A DNA stretch of 64,000 bases, from positions 1 through 64,000 of the forward strand of contig JAVHLI010000006.1 in the NCBI GenBank assembly GCA_031082185.1. The letters run 5' to 3'. Made by a program: the position numbers and the translations under genes. The notes under the pieces were generated by a model. It saw only the letters and a list, made by a program, of their open reading frames with translations, was not told the origin of the DNA and searched no databases. Shown here piece by piece: positions 7,438 to 16,025 of the stretch (position 1 is its first letter; each line of letters starts with the position of its first letter). Source of the DNA: a bacterium. Lineage in GTDB: Bacteria > Sysuimicrobiota > Sysuimicrobiia > Sysuimicrobiales > Humicultoraceae.

Positions 7438-9231
7438 GTGTCGGAAGAGGCAGACCACTCGGCCGAAGAGGCGGAACTCCAGGCAGCCATCGAGGCGGTG
7501 CTTGCCTCATCCAGCCGCAAGAAGTTGGTCATTGCCGGACCCGGTACCGGGAAAACGACACTGTTCAAGTGGCTGCTCGAGTTGTCCCCGGGAGGTCGTG
7601 ACGAGCGAATCGTCCTCACCTTCATCAACACCCTGAAAGACGACCTCAAGGACGACCTCGGTGAGATGGCTCAGGTCTACACCCTGCACTCGTACTGTCT
7701 GGGCTTGCTCTATCGGCATCCTGCGCTCAGGGGACCGCTGTCGGAGGACTTCACGTGTCGCCCGGGGCTTGCAGGCCTGATCGCAGATGACTACAAGATC
7801 ATCCATGGTGAGGACGCGCCCCGCTTCGTGGGCAAGATGCGCGCACTGGCTGATGACGACGACATGCGGTTCTACCTGGAGCGAGGGGTGTACTACGACG
7901 CCGCCGACTTCGATGACACGGTCTACAGAGCGTATCAGGGGCTCAAGGTCGGCCACGCCCCTGTCGATTCGTTTCAGCTCGTTCTGATTGACGAGTACCA
8001 GGATTTCAACGCCATGGAGGCAGGGGTGATCGATTCCCTGGCGGAGACTAGCCCGATTGTGATTGCCGGCGATGACGACCAGGCGTTGTACAGCCAGCTA
8101 CGCGATGCGAGCTGGGATCACATCCGACTTCTGAACGACGCGGGCGACTACGAGGTTCACAAGCTTCCATTCTGCATGCGCTGTCCCAAGGTGGTGGTCG
8201 ATGCCGTCAATGACATCATCACACGGGCCAATGAACTCGACCGGCTTGCTGGCCGCATCGACAAACCGTACAAGCACTTCCCGCCGGTGAAGGGCTCTGA
8301 CAGCGCGAAGTACCCACTCATCGACGAAGTCGAGACAACGGTGCAGCGGCAGACCGCAAACTACATGGGACAATACATCGCTCAGGAAATCGGTCAGATT
8401 CCAGATGACGAGATCCAGGAGTCGCTCAACGGAGGCTACCCAACGGCGCTCGTGATCGTCGCCCAGCCCTACCGGGATCAGATAGTCCGGCACTTGGAGG
8501 ATGCGGGGTATGAGGTGGACACGAAGCGCGACTCAGAAGGTAGGCTGACTCGTGAAACGGGTCTCGCGATTCTGAAGTCGAATGCCGAGTCCAACCTTGG
8601 ATGGCGAATCATCCTTGCAGCCGACAGGCCCGCGTTTCTGGGCGACGCCGTCCGCGCGACGGCGGATAACCTGACGTTGCTCGCGGACTCAATTCCCGTC
8701 GACTATCGCAAGCACGTCCTTGCAGAAGCTGAAGCGAACGAGTTGCCTCAGCAAACGGAGGGGGCGGCGCCGCAGGGCGAGGGGGAGCTTCGGCCCAGCA
8801 TCAAGGTCACCTCGTTCGAAGGGGCTAAAGGCCTCTCGGCCCAGCACGTGTACATGGTCGGGCTGCATGACGGCGAGTTGCCCCACGATCCCCAGTCGAT
8901 CAAGGATCTCGAGATCTGCAAGTTCATCGTCGGACTGACTCGCACGCGCAAGAAGTGCACGCTGATTCACACCCGCAACTTCGCGGGCGGCTGGAAGGTC
9001 GCGTCTTGCTTCCTCGACTGGATTGACCCCACGCGCCTTGCGCATCTCAGGGTTGATGCTGACTACTGGAAGCAGCGAGCTGCAGATGACGCCCCAGGGC
9101 GAGGGGGCGTCGCTCTAACCCGGGGATCGAGCCGAATCGCTTCACTCGCGGCTCATCCCCAGAGACGGTTAGACGGCCCACCCGCTGACAGTGAAGCCAG
9201 CACACGCGTTCCTAAGGAGCCGAACCCGTGA
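7438..9231 (+). CDS. UvrD/Rep-like SF1 helicase
   Basis: About 597 residues from GTG 7438, chosen because GAGGGGGA precedes it and the upstream frame runs through attC. It has Walker A AGPGTGKTT (residues 33-41), motif II LIDEYQDF near residue 185, GDDDQALYS, and the late SFEGAKGLSAQHVYMVGL and VGLTRTRKK motifs of UvrD-like helicases. There is no nuclease domain. The true fold probably ends near VDADYWKQRAADD; the last 40 or so residues are read from the attC and overlap the hsdM start by 4 bases. Likely a one-gene defence-type cassette; target unknown. Confidence 0.8.
   Translation: MSEEADHSAEEAELQAAIEAVLASSSRKKLVIAGPGTGKTTLFKWLLELSPGGRDERIVLTFINTLKDDLKDDLGEMAQVYTLHSYCLGLLYRHPALRGPLSEDFTCRPGLAGLIADDYKIIHGEDAPRFVGKMRALADDDDMRFYLERGVYYDAADFDDTVYRAYQGLKVGHAPVDSFQLVLIDEYQDFNAMEAGVIDSLAETSPIVIAGDDDQALYSQLRDASWDHIRLLNDAGDYEVHKLPFCMRCPKVVVDAVNDIITRANELDRLAGRIDKPYKHFPPVKGSDSAKYPLIDEVETTVQRQTANYMGQYIAQEIGQIPDDEIQESLNGGYPTALVIVAQPYRDQIVRHLEDAGYEVDTKRDSEGRLTRETGLAILKSNAESNLGWRIILAADRPAFLGDAVRATADNLTLLADSIPVDYRKHVLAEAEANELPQQTEGAAPQGEGELRPSIKVTSFEGAKGLSAQHVYMVGLHDGELPHDPQSIKDLEICKFIVGLTRTRKKCTLIHTRNFAGGWKVASCFLDWIDPTRLAHLRVDADYWKQRAADDAPGRGGVALTRGSSRIASLAAHPQRRLDGPPADSEASTRVPKEPNP
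9113..9174 (+). other. attC site
   Basis: CTCTAAC (9113-9119) and GTTAGAC (9168-9174) flank the arms GGGGAT(C)GAGCCG and CGGCTCATCCCC, perfectly paired except for one unpaired C in L''. This single extrahelical base in an otherwise complete stem is diagnostic of attC, + orientation. It separates the helicase cassette from the type I restriction locus. Confidence 0.85.
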
Positions 9232-11297
9232 ACCATAGCGAGATCGTCAGCTTCATCTGGGGCGTCGCGGACCTGATCCGCGACACGTTCAAGCGCGGCA
9301 AGTACCAGGACGTCATCCTGCCGCTGACGGTCCTGCGGCGGCTCGACTGCGTGCTCGCGCCCACCAAGGCGAAGGTGCTGGAGACGCAGGCGAGGTTCAG
9401 AGGCAAGCTCGGGGATCCAGGAGGCCAGCTCCGCAAGGCCTCCGGCTTCGCCTTCTACAACACGTCCCGCTACGACTTCGAGAAGCTCCTCGCCGACGCC
9501 CCGCACGTGGCCACGAACCTGCGCAACTACATCGCGGGGTTCAGCCCGAACATGCGCGAGGTGCTGGAGAAGTTCGACTTCGACAACACCATCAGCAAGC
9601 TGGACGAGGCCGGGCTGCTGTTCCAGGTGCTCGAGCGCTTCAAGAACATCGACCTGCATCCCGATGGGATCGATAACCCAACCATGGGGACGATCTTCGA
9701 GGAGCTGATCCGCAAGTTCAACGAGGCGCTGGACGAGAATCCTGGCGAGCACTTTACGCCGCGCGACGTGGTGCACCTGATGGTAGACCTCATGCTCGCC
9801 GGCGACGAAACTGGCATCCGCAAGAAGGGCGCCGGCCGCTCCGTCTACGATCCCTGCTGCGGCTCGGGCGGGATGCTCATGATCACGAAGGAGCACATCA
9901 CGGTCGGAGTTCGCCGGAACGGCGAGGTCATCCGGCCACCGATCAATCCGGAGGCCGACATCCACCTCTTTGGCCAGGAAGTGAACCCCGAGACGTGGGC
10001 GGTGTCGAAGTCGGATCTCTTCATGAAGGACCCGACCGGCCGGGACGCCGACAACATCGCGTTCGGTAGCACCCTGTCGAACGACCGCCAGACCGGCCGA
10101 GCGTTCGACTACCTGATCGCGAACCCGCCGTACGGCAAGGACTGGAAGCGCGACGAGGAGGCCGTGCGCGCCGAGCACGAGCGCGGCGCCGCCGGTCGGT
10201 TCGCCCCCGGGCTCCCGCGGATCAGCGACGGTCAGATCCTCTTCCTGCTCCACATGCTGGCGCATCGGAAGGAGTCCAAGGACGGCGGTTCGCGCGTGGC
10301 GATCATCATGAACGGCTCACCGCTCTTCACGGGCGATGCCCGGAGCGGCGAGAGCGAGATCCGTCGCTGGATCCTCGAGAACGACTGGCTCGAAGCGCTG
10401 ATCGCGCTTCCCGAGCAGCTATTTTACAACACCGGCATCGCCACCTACGTCTGGGTGCTCACGAACCGCAAGGCCCCGGAACGCAAGGGCAAGGTCCAGC
10501 TCATCGACGCCACGTCGTTCTGGGTACCGATGCGCAAGAGCCTCGGGGACAAGCGCCGCGAGATTCCGCTGGAGAAGGCCGGCGAGATCCTCCACCTGCT
10601 GCGCGACTTCAAGGAGGGCGAACACGTCAAGATCTTCCCCACCACCCATTTCGGCTTCCGGAAGATCACTGTCGAGCGCCCGCTCAAGCTCAACTTCCAG
10701 GCGAGCCGCGAGCGCATCGCCCGGCTCGAAGAGGAGAAGGCCTTTCAGGGCCTCGCGCAATCGAAGAAGAAGGGCGCCGCGGGCGCCAAGGAGCAGGCCG
10801 AAGGCCGGGCCCAGCAGGAGGCGATCCGCAGGCTCCTGCGGACTCTGCCCGGCACCCTCTTCAAGGACCGGGACGAGTTCGAGAGCGTGCTCGACGCCGC
10901 CGCCAAGAAGAGCGGCCTCAAGCTGCCGGCCCCGGCCAGGAAGGCGGTCCTCTCCGCCCTCTCCGACCGCGACGAGACCGCCGCCATCTGCCGCGACAAA
11001 GATGGCAATCCCGAGCCCGACCCCGAGCTGCGCGACACCGAGAGCGTCCCGCTTTCCGAGAGCGTCGAGGCCTTCTTCGAGCGCGAGGTGAAGCCCCACG
11101 TCCCCGACGCCTGGATCGATACTTCCAAGCGCGACGAGAAGGACAGTCAGGTGGGCGTCGTCGGTTACGAGATCAACTTCAACCGCTACTTCTACAAGTA
11201 CACGCCGCCGCGCCCGCTCGAGGAGATTGAGGCCGACATCCGTGCCGCCGAGAAGGACATCGTGCGGATGCTGGCGGAGGTGACGGGTGGGACGTAA
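9228..11297 (+). CDS. hsdM: Type I restriction-modification methyltransferase subunit HsdM
   Basis: A 689-residue N6-adenine methyltransferase. The N-terminal helical domain (NHSEIVSFIWGVADLIRD) precedes HFTPRDVVHLMVDLM, the SAM motif DPCCGSGGML and the catalytic NPPYG motif. A charged linker and a C-terminal helical region for HsdS contact follow. GTG 9228 overlaps the preceding frame by 4 bases and has AAGGAG 12 bases upstream. With HsdS (13.6 kb) and HsdR (16.0 kb) it should form the M2S/R2M2S complex. It is unusual that four toxin-type genes separate hsdM from hsdS. Confidence 0.95.
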   Translation: MNHSEIVSFIWGVADLIRDTFKRGKYQDVILPLTVLRRLDCVLAPTKAKVLETQARFRGKLGDPGGQLRKASGFAFYNTSRYDFEKLLADAPHVATNLRNYIAGFSPNMREVLEKFDFDNTISKLDEAGLLFQVLERFKNIDLHPDGIDNPTMGTIFEELIRKFNEALDENPGEHFTPRDVVHLMVDLMLAGDETGIRKKGAGRSVYDPCCGSGGMLMITKEHITVGVRRNGEVIRPPINPEADIHLFGQEVNPETWAVSKSDLFMKDPTGRDADNIAFGSTLSNDRQTGRAFDYLIANPPYGKDWKRDEEAVRAEHERGAAGRFAPGLPRISDGQILFLLHMLAHRKESKDGGSRVAIIMNGSPLFTGDARSGESEIRRWILENDWLEALIALPEQLFYNTGIATYVWVLTNRKAPERKGKVQLIDATSFWVPMRKSLGDKRREIPLEKAGEILHLLRDFKEGEHVKIFPTTHFGFRKITVERPLKLNFQASRERIARLEEEKAFQGLAQSKKKGAAGAKEQAEGRAQQEAIRRLLRTLPGTLFKDRDEFESVLDAAAKKSGLKLPAPARKAVLSALSDRDETAAICRDKDGNPEPDPELRDTESVPLSESVEAFFEREVKPHVPDAWIDTSKRDEKDSQVGVVGYEINFNRYFYKYTPPRPLEEIEADIRAAEKDIVRMLAEVTGGT

Positions 11298-11311
11298 CCC
11301 GCCCGTAACAA

Positions 11312-11352
11312 AACGTCGGGGATTGCGCACATATACCGACGTTATGTATGCT
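11312..11352 (+). promoter_or_regulatory. Promoter and inverted-repeat operator of the AbiE module
   Basis: A perfect 8-bp inverted repeat, AACGTCGG (11312-11319) and CCGACGTT (11336-11343), flanks a possible promoter TTGCGC (11323-11328), N18, TATGCT (11347-11352). Transcription would begin close to ATG 11363, giving a very short leader. AbiEi-type antitoxins are known to repress their own promoter by binding inverted repeats; this is a good candidate operator, not proven. Confidence 0.55.
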
Positions 11353-11362
11353 GTTCGTTGAG

Positions 11363-11965
11363 ATGGCTTCCTCCCCAGACCACCAGATCCTCGCCCTTGT
11401 CAAGCGGCTGGGCGTTGTGCGTCCGGCGGACTTCGAGGCCCGCGGCATCCCGCGAGCGCGACTTTACCAGCTCGTCGCGGAGGGCCTCCTGGAGCGCCGG
11501 GCCCGCGGAGTCTACGTCGCCAGCGATCATCCCTACACGGCCGAGCATGCGCTGGCGCAGGTCGCGAAGCGCGTCCCGAACGGGGTGGTCTGCCTGCTGA
11601 CGGCGCTGCGCTTCCACGAGCTCACGACCCAGATCCCCCCCGAGGTCTGGATCGCCCTCCCCGAGAAGGCCCGGCGCCCGCGGCTCGACGATCCGCGCCT
11701 GCGCGTCACCCGCTTCTCCGGGGCGGCGCTCACCGCGGGGATTGAGACGCACAGGATCGAGGGCGTCGACGTTCGTATCTACTCGGCCTCCAAGACGGTG
11801 GCGGACTGCTTCAAGTACCGCAACAAGATCGGCATCGACGTGGCGGTCGAAGCGCTCAAGGATTTCACCCACCGTCATCGCGGCGGCGCCGGGGATCTCG
11901 CCCGATTCGCCAGGATCTGCCGGGTGAGCCGGGTGATGCGGCCCTATCTGGACGCGGTCTCGTGA
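11363..11965 (+). CDS. AbiEi-like antitoxin/autorepressor
   Basis: A 200-residue protein. The N-terminal winged-helix region (GVVRPADFEARGIPRARLYQLVAEGLLERRARGVYV) is typical of AbiEi antitoxins. The C-terminal part has SKTVADCFKYRNKIGIDVAVEALKDF and ends in VMRPYLDAVS. It overlaps the AbiEii gene by 4 bases. It should neutralise the AbiEii nucleotidyltransferase and repress the operon. ATG 11363 is preferred; ATG 11348 is also in frame. Confidence 0.88.
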   Translation: MASSPDHQILALVKRLGVVRPADFEARGIPRARLYQLVAEGLLERRARGVYVASDHPYTAEHALAQVAKRVPNGVVCLLTALRFHELTTQIPPEVWIALPEKARRPRLDDPRLRVTRFSGAALTAGIETHRIEGVDVRIYSASKTVADCFKYRNKIGIDVAVEALKDFTHRHRGGAGDLARFARICRVSRVMRPYLDAVS

Positions 11966-12879
11966 GCCCCAAGCAGACTCGCAACCTTCCCGCTTCCGTT
12001 CTGGCCCGCCTTCTGGAACGAGCCAGGCGAACGGGCGACGACTATCAGGTGCTTCTCACCGCCTTTGTCTGCGAGCGGTTTCTCTACCGGCTCGGGGTCT
12101 CGAGCGTCCGCAGCCGCTTCGTGCTCAAAGGGGCGATGCTCCTGCGCGTGTGGTCCGACCAGCCCTATCGAGCGACGCGGGACCTCGACCTGCTGCGGCA
12201 AGGGGATGGCTCTACGGAGGCGATCCGGGCGGATGTCGAGGCAGTGTGCGCGACCGAAGTCGAACCGGACGGACTCGCCTTTGAGCCCGCCTCGCTCCGA
12301 CTCGAGGCAATTCGCCCCGAGGACGAGTACGCCGGGACGCGCGTCACGCTGCTCGCCCGGTGTGGCAGCGCCCGGGTGACGCTCCAGATCGATCTCGGCG
12401 TCGGGGACCCTGTCTGGCCTCCGCCACGGTCGCTTGCGTATCCATCGCTGCTGGATTTCCCGGCGCCCGAGGTGCTCGCCTATGCGCCGGAGTCCGTGAT
12501 CGCCGAGAAACTGGAAGCGATCGTCGTCCTCGGAGACCGCAACAGCCGCATCAAGGACTTCTTCGACATCCGTCATCTGGCGAGCCGATTCGAGTTCGAC
12601 GGAGCGACTCTCGCGGACTCCATCCGCAGGACATTCGAGAGGCGGCGGACGCCCATTCCGAAGGAGGAGCCGCTCGGGCTGACCGCAGCGTACTGGGAGG
12701 ACCCCGTCCGCGCTCCACACATCCGCGCCTTCGCGCGGCGGGCGGGTCTCGAGGTCGGACCGGAGGCGGGTGGGGAGATCCTGAACGTGCTCAGGCCGTT
12801 CCTCCTTCCGATCTTGGACGACCTCCGGCGCGGCGATCCGACCACAGGGACATGGGCACCGGGAGGGCCGTGGCGATGA
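11962..12879 (+). CDS. AbiEii-like nucleotidyltransferase toxin
   Basis: A 305-residue DUF1814/AbiEii protein. FVLKGAMLLRVW (KG-x-A motif) is followed by RATRDLDLL (D-x-D metal ligands), then LQIDLGVGDPV and the APESVIAEKLEAIVVLGDRNSRIKDFFDIRHL block. Members are type IV toxins that transfer nucleotides, for example onto tRNA. GTG 11962 overlaps the antitoxin stop. The AbiE pair sits inside the type I locus between hsdM and hsdS. Confidence 0.88.
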   Translation: MSPKQTRNLPASVLARLLERARRTGDDYQVLLTAFVCERFLYRLGVSSVRSRFVLKGAMLLRVWSDQPYRATRDLDLLRQGDGSTEAIRADVEAVCATEVEPDGLAFEPASLRLEAIRPEDEYAGTRVTLLARCGSARVTLQIDLGVGDPVWPPPRSLAYPSLLDFPAPEVLAYAPESVIAEKLEAIVVLGDRNSRIKDFFDIRHLASRFEFDGATLADSIRRTFERRRTPIPKEEPLGLTAAYWEDPVRAPHIRAFARRAGLEVGPEAGGEILNVLRPFLLPILDDLRRGDPTTGTWAPGGPWR

Positions 12880-13127
12880 CCTCGCATCATGCGCCGGAGA
12901 GCGACCCCCGGCGGTTCAAGCCGTATCCGGCGTACAAGGACTCGGGCATCGAATGGGTGTGGGAGATTCCGGCGCATCGGAATATGATCGGCCTCGACGT
13001 GGCCGCCGAAGCCCTGCGCGAGGTACTGCGCTCGCGCCTGGCCAGCGTGGATGAGATCCTGCGCACCGCGGGAGGTTTGCCGTGCCCGCACGGTGATCCG
13101 ACCGTACCTGGAGGCGATGGCGCCATG
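12876..13127 (+). pseudogene. Chimeric remnant: hsdS 5' end joined to abiEi 3' end
   Basis: Bases 12876-12978 encode [16 protein letters not shown] and EIPAH, nearly identical to the start of the intact HsdS at 13.6 kb. From 12979 the text becomes NMIGLDVAAEALREVL, matching the C-terminal part of the AbiEi protein. After a frameshift the neighbouring frame continues with VIRPYLEAMAP and a stop. Two decayed gene pieces have thus been fused, which suggests earlier duplicate copies of both hsdS and abiEi at this spot. Confidence 0.75.
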
Positions 13128-13154
13128 ACTACCGCAGGCGAGGAGGTAGGAACC

Positions 13155-13451
13155 ATGGCTCATGAAGACACACTGGGGGTCCTGCGGGAAAACAGGGACC
13201 TCCTCAACGACTTCTCCGTGGCGGCGCTCTACGTCTTCGGCTCGGCAGTACGGGGCGAAGAGCATTCTGACAGCGATGTGGATATCCTGGTCGAGTTTGC
13301 CCCGGGGGCGCGCGTGGGCGTCTTTGCCTTTGCTCGTCTGCAGCGCCGCCTTTCGGAGCTACTTGGCCGGCGTGTGGATCTCGTGACGCGCGATGCGTTG
13401 CATCCAGCACTCCGCCAGACGATCCTCAGCGAGGCGGTTCGTGCAGCCTAG
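13155..13451 (+). CDS. MNT-type minimal nucleotidyltransferase (MntA-like)
   Basis: A 98-residue nucleotidyltransferase with ALYVFGSAVRGEEHSDSDVDILVEF: the G-S-x10-D-x-D signature of MNT antitoxins, which AMPylate HEPN toxins. GAGGAGGTAGG lies just before ATG 13155. The next frame starts 11 bases before this stop and encodes only the beginning of a HEPN partner, so this enzyme appears to have lost its toxin. Confidence 0.88.
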   Translation: MAHEDTLGVLRENRDLLNDFSVAALYVFGSAVRGEEHSDSDVDILVEFAPGARVGVFAFARLQRRLSELLGRRVDLVTRDALHPALRQTILSEAVRAA

Positions 13452-13557
13452 AAGCTGGCGATTTCGCATCCAGTACATCCTCGATGCGGTGGCGTCGGTT
13501 CGCAACTATACCTCTGGGATGAGCTTCGACCTTGTATCTCAGCCCGGCGAGGAGTGA
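13441..13557 (+). pseudogene. Truncated HEPN/HepT (DUF86) toxin gene
   Basis: From GTG 13441 the frame reads VQPRSWRFRIQYILDAVA then VRNYTSGMSF, the normal start of a DUF86/HepT protein. It stops after 38 codons; normal length is about 110 residues and the catalytic R-x4-6-H motif is absent. It overlaps the MNT gene as in intact MNT-HEPN pairs. The intact hsdS starts 5 bases later, so the 3' part was probably lost at a recombination junction. Confidence 0.75.
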
Positions 13558-13561
13558 AGCG

Positions 13562-14869
13562 ATGAACCGCGCTGCACCTGCGATCTCCATCGCCGCCGCC
13601 CAGCGCCGCTTCAAGCCCTACCCGGCATACAAGGACTCCGGAGTCGAGTGGCTGGGGGAGATTCCGGCGCATTGGGAAGTAGGACGCCTGAAGTACCTGG
13701 CGTCGCTCAACGAGGAAGCACTTCCAGAGAACACCGACCCTGATTTCGATATGGTGTACGTCGACATCAGCAGTGTCGACAGTACTCGCGGCATCCTCGG
13801 CAAGGAGCCTCTAATCTTCGCGAAAGCGCCTTCGCGGGCAAGAAGGATGGTCCGCGCTGGCGATGTTATCGTCTCGACCGTTCGTACGTACCTGCGCGCC
13901 ATCGCCCCAATCGTCGAGCCCGAGTCGAACCTCGTGGTATCGACTGGTTTCGCAGTGGTGAGACCACGACGCGGCTTGGAAACGACCTTCGCCGCCTACG
14001 CGCTTAGAGCGCCGTATTTCGTTGACCGGGTCGTGGCTCATTCGGTTGGTGTCAGCTACCCCGCCATCAACGAGAGCGAGATGGGGACGTTTCGGTTGGC
14101 GGTGCCACCCATCCCCGAGCAACGCGCCATCGCCGCCTTCCTCGACCGGGAGACGGCGAGGATCGATGCGCTGGTGGCGAAGAAGGAGCGGCTGATCGAG
14201 CTGCTCCAGGAGAAGCGCACCGCCCTCATCACCAGGGCCGTCACCAAGGGCCTCGACCCGAACGTCCCCATGAAGGACTCCGACGTCGAGTGGCTGGGGG
14301 AGATTCCGGCGCATTGGACAACAAGGAAGTTCGCCTGGCTGATTACATCCTCGAACGCCGGTGAGGTGATCGATCGCAGCTACTGGCACGATGGCGGTGA
14401 GCTGCTCTATTCCTGCCAACGCAATCCCATGCGCTCGACATTTGATCGCTTCCCGGTGAACCGCCGTACCGAACCGGGTGACCTGCTGGTGACGAGGAAC
14501 GGGACGCCGTACGTTCACCTGCCCGAGCCAGGTTCGATCTACACGAACGTAGTGCAGCGAGTGAAGCTCGCTCCAGAACTCGCGACAGGGTACGCGTTGC
14601 TCATGCTTTCACAGGCAGCGCAGTCGCTGATCGGATTTGGCGACATCATCGAGAGTTTCAACATGTCCACGTGGCGTTCACTCGTATTGCCTGTACCCTC
14701 GCTAGCAACGCAATCGCAGATTCAGTCATACGTTAAGCAAGAAACACCGAGGATCGATGCCCTTGTGGCCAAGGTCCGCGCCGCCCTCGACCGCCTCAAG
14801 GAGCTCCGCACCGCCCTCATCTCCGCCGCCGTCACCGGCAAGATCGACGTCCGGGAGCACGCCGCATGA
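13562..14869 (+). CDS. hsdS: Type I restriction specificity subunit HsdS
   Basis: A 435-residue protein with two target-recognition domains. Each is preceded by a version of [14 protein letters not shown] (residues about 20-40 and 235-255) and followed by a conserved helix ([28 protein letters not shown] and [27 protein letters not shown]). This internal repeat is typical for HsdS. It overlaps fic by 4 bases. A copy of its first 30 or so codons lies 690 bases upstream in the chimeric remnant. Confidence 0.93.
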   Translation: MNRAAPAISIAAAQRRFKPYPAYKDSGVEWLGEIPAHWEVGRLKYLASLNEEALPENTDPDFDMVYVDISSVDSTRGILGKEPLIFAKAPSRARRMVRAGDVIVSTVRTYLRAIAPIVEPESNLVVSTGFAVVRPRRGLETTFAAYALRAPYFVDRVVAHSVGVSYPAINESEMGTFRLAVPPIPEQRAIAAFLDRETARIDALVAKKERLIELLQEKRTALITRAVTKGLDPNVPMKDSDVEWLGEIPAHWTTRKFAWLITSSNAGEVIDRSYWHDGGELLYSCQRNPMRSTFDRFPVNRRTEPGDLLVTRNGTPYVHLPEPGSIYTNVVQRVKLAPELATGYALLMLSQAAQSLIGFGDIIESFNMSTWRSLVLPVPSLATQSQIQSYVKQETPRIDALVAKVRAALDRLKELRTALISAAVTGKIDVREHAA

Positions 14870-15939
14870 GCTTTGCCCCCCGCTTCACCATCTCGCACCC
14901 GATCACCGCGGCGCTGACGCGGATCGAACGGGCGCGCGGGTTCCTCGAGGCGGCCAAGCTCTCGGAGGAGTGGATTCGCCGGATGGGCGAGCGGGCGCTC
15001 GTCCTCGAGGCGCACCACACAACGCATATCGAGGGGACGCGGCTCACGCTCGAGCAGGCCGAGCGCCTGTGGGCCGGCGAGCGGGTTCCGGAGGCCGACC
15101 CGGACGACGTCCGGGAGCTTCTCAACTACCGCGGAGCCTTCGAATTCGTGTCGCAGTATCTCGGCAGCGGCGGGCCGATCAGCGAGGGGCTCATCCGCGA
15201 GATCCACAAGCGGCTCGTCGAGGGCGTGCGCGGAGGCGCGGCCGCCCCGGGCGAGTACCGCCGCGTGCAGAACTACGTCGTCAACTCGGCCACGAAGGAG
15301 GTCGTCTACACGCCGCCTCCGGCCCACGACGTGCCGATCCTCATGCAGGAGCTCGTGGCGTGGCTGAACGAGGAGCGGGAAGTGCATCCCGTGCTCGCAA
15401 GCGGCGTCGCCCAGTTCCAGCTCGCCCACATCCACCCGTTCCTGGACGGCAACGGCCGCGCCTCGCGCCTGCTCTCGACGCTCTGCCTCTACCGGGCGGG
15501 CTACGACTTCAAGCGGCTCTTCACGATCAGCGAGTACTACGACCGCGACCGGCCGGCCTTCTACCGGGCCATCCAGAGCGTGCGCGAGCGGGACATGGAC
15601 CTGACCGGGTGGCTCGAGTACTTCACCGAGGGGCTCGCCACCCAGCTCAGCGAGGTGCAGGCGCGCGGCGAGCGGGCCATCCGAGGGGATGTGCTGGCGC
15701 GCGAGCACGGCCTCTCGGAGCGGCAGGCGCTCGCCCTCGGCCACGTGCTCGAACACGGCCGGCTCACGATCCAGGAGTACCAGGCCCTCTGCCCCAGGGC
15801 GAACCGGCGGACGCTCCAGCGGGACCTCAAAGCGATGGTGGGCAAGGGTTTGCTCGCGGAGCGGGGCACGGGACCGACGGACCCAACTCGACACTACCGG
15901 CTCGCGGAGGCGATCCTGGGACCGGGGAAGAAGCTGTGA
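14866..15939 (+). CDS. Fic-domain AMP-transferase-like protein
   Basis: A 357-residue Fic protein. The catalytic motif HPFLDGNGR is intact near residue 190, with FQLAHIHPF before it. The N-terminal THIEGTRLT matches the inhibitory (S/T)-x-x-x-E-(G/N) helix, so a self-inhibited Fic is expected. The C-terminal part has a winged-helix pattern ([31 protein letters not shown]). It overlaps hsdS by 4 bases and lies 86 bases before hsdR. Fic genes inside type I operons are recurrent, with unclear roles. Confidence 0.9.
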   Translation: MSFAPRFTISHPITAALTRIERARGFLEAAKLSEEWIRRMGERALVLEAHHTTHIEGTRLTLEQAERLWAGERVPEADPDDVRELLNYRGAFEFVSQYLGSGGPISEGLIREIHKRLVEGVRGGAAAPGEYRRVQNYVVNSATKEVVYTPPPAHDVPILMQELVAWLNEEREVHPVLASGVAQFQLAHIHPFLDGNGRASRLLSTLCLYRAGYDFKRLFTISEYYDRDRPAFYRAIQSVRERDMDLTGWLEYFTEGLATQLSEVQARGERAIRGDVLAREHGLSERQALALGHVLEHGRLTIQEYQALCPRANRRTLQRDLKAMVGKGLLAERGTGPTDPTRHYRLAEAILGPGKKL

Positions 15940-15988
15940 CAAGCTGTGACAGCGAGCTGTGACACGCTGCGACAGGGGGCTGTGACGC
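15933..15988 (+). repeat. Five short direct repeats (GCTGTGACA type)
   Basis: GCTGTGACA occurs at 15933-15941, 15943-15951 and 15956-15964, with variants GCTGCGACA (15966-15974) and GCTGTGACG (15980-15988). The first copy contains the fic stop codon. The spacing (10, 13, 10, 14) is irregular, so they may bind a regulator or have arisen by slippage. They fill the gap between fic and hsdR. Confidence 0.7.
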
Positions 15989-16025
15989 CTGCTCGCGGAA
16001 TCCTGCCGGACTGGAGGCCACGACG

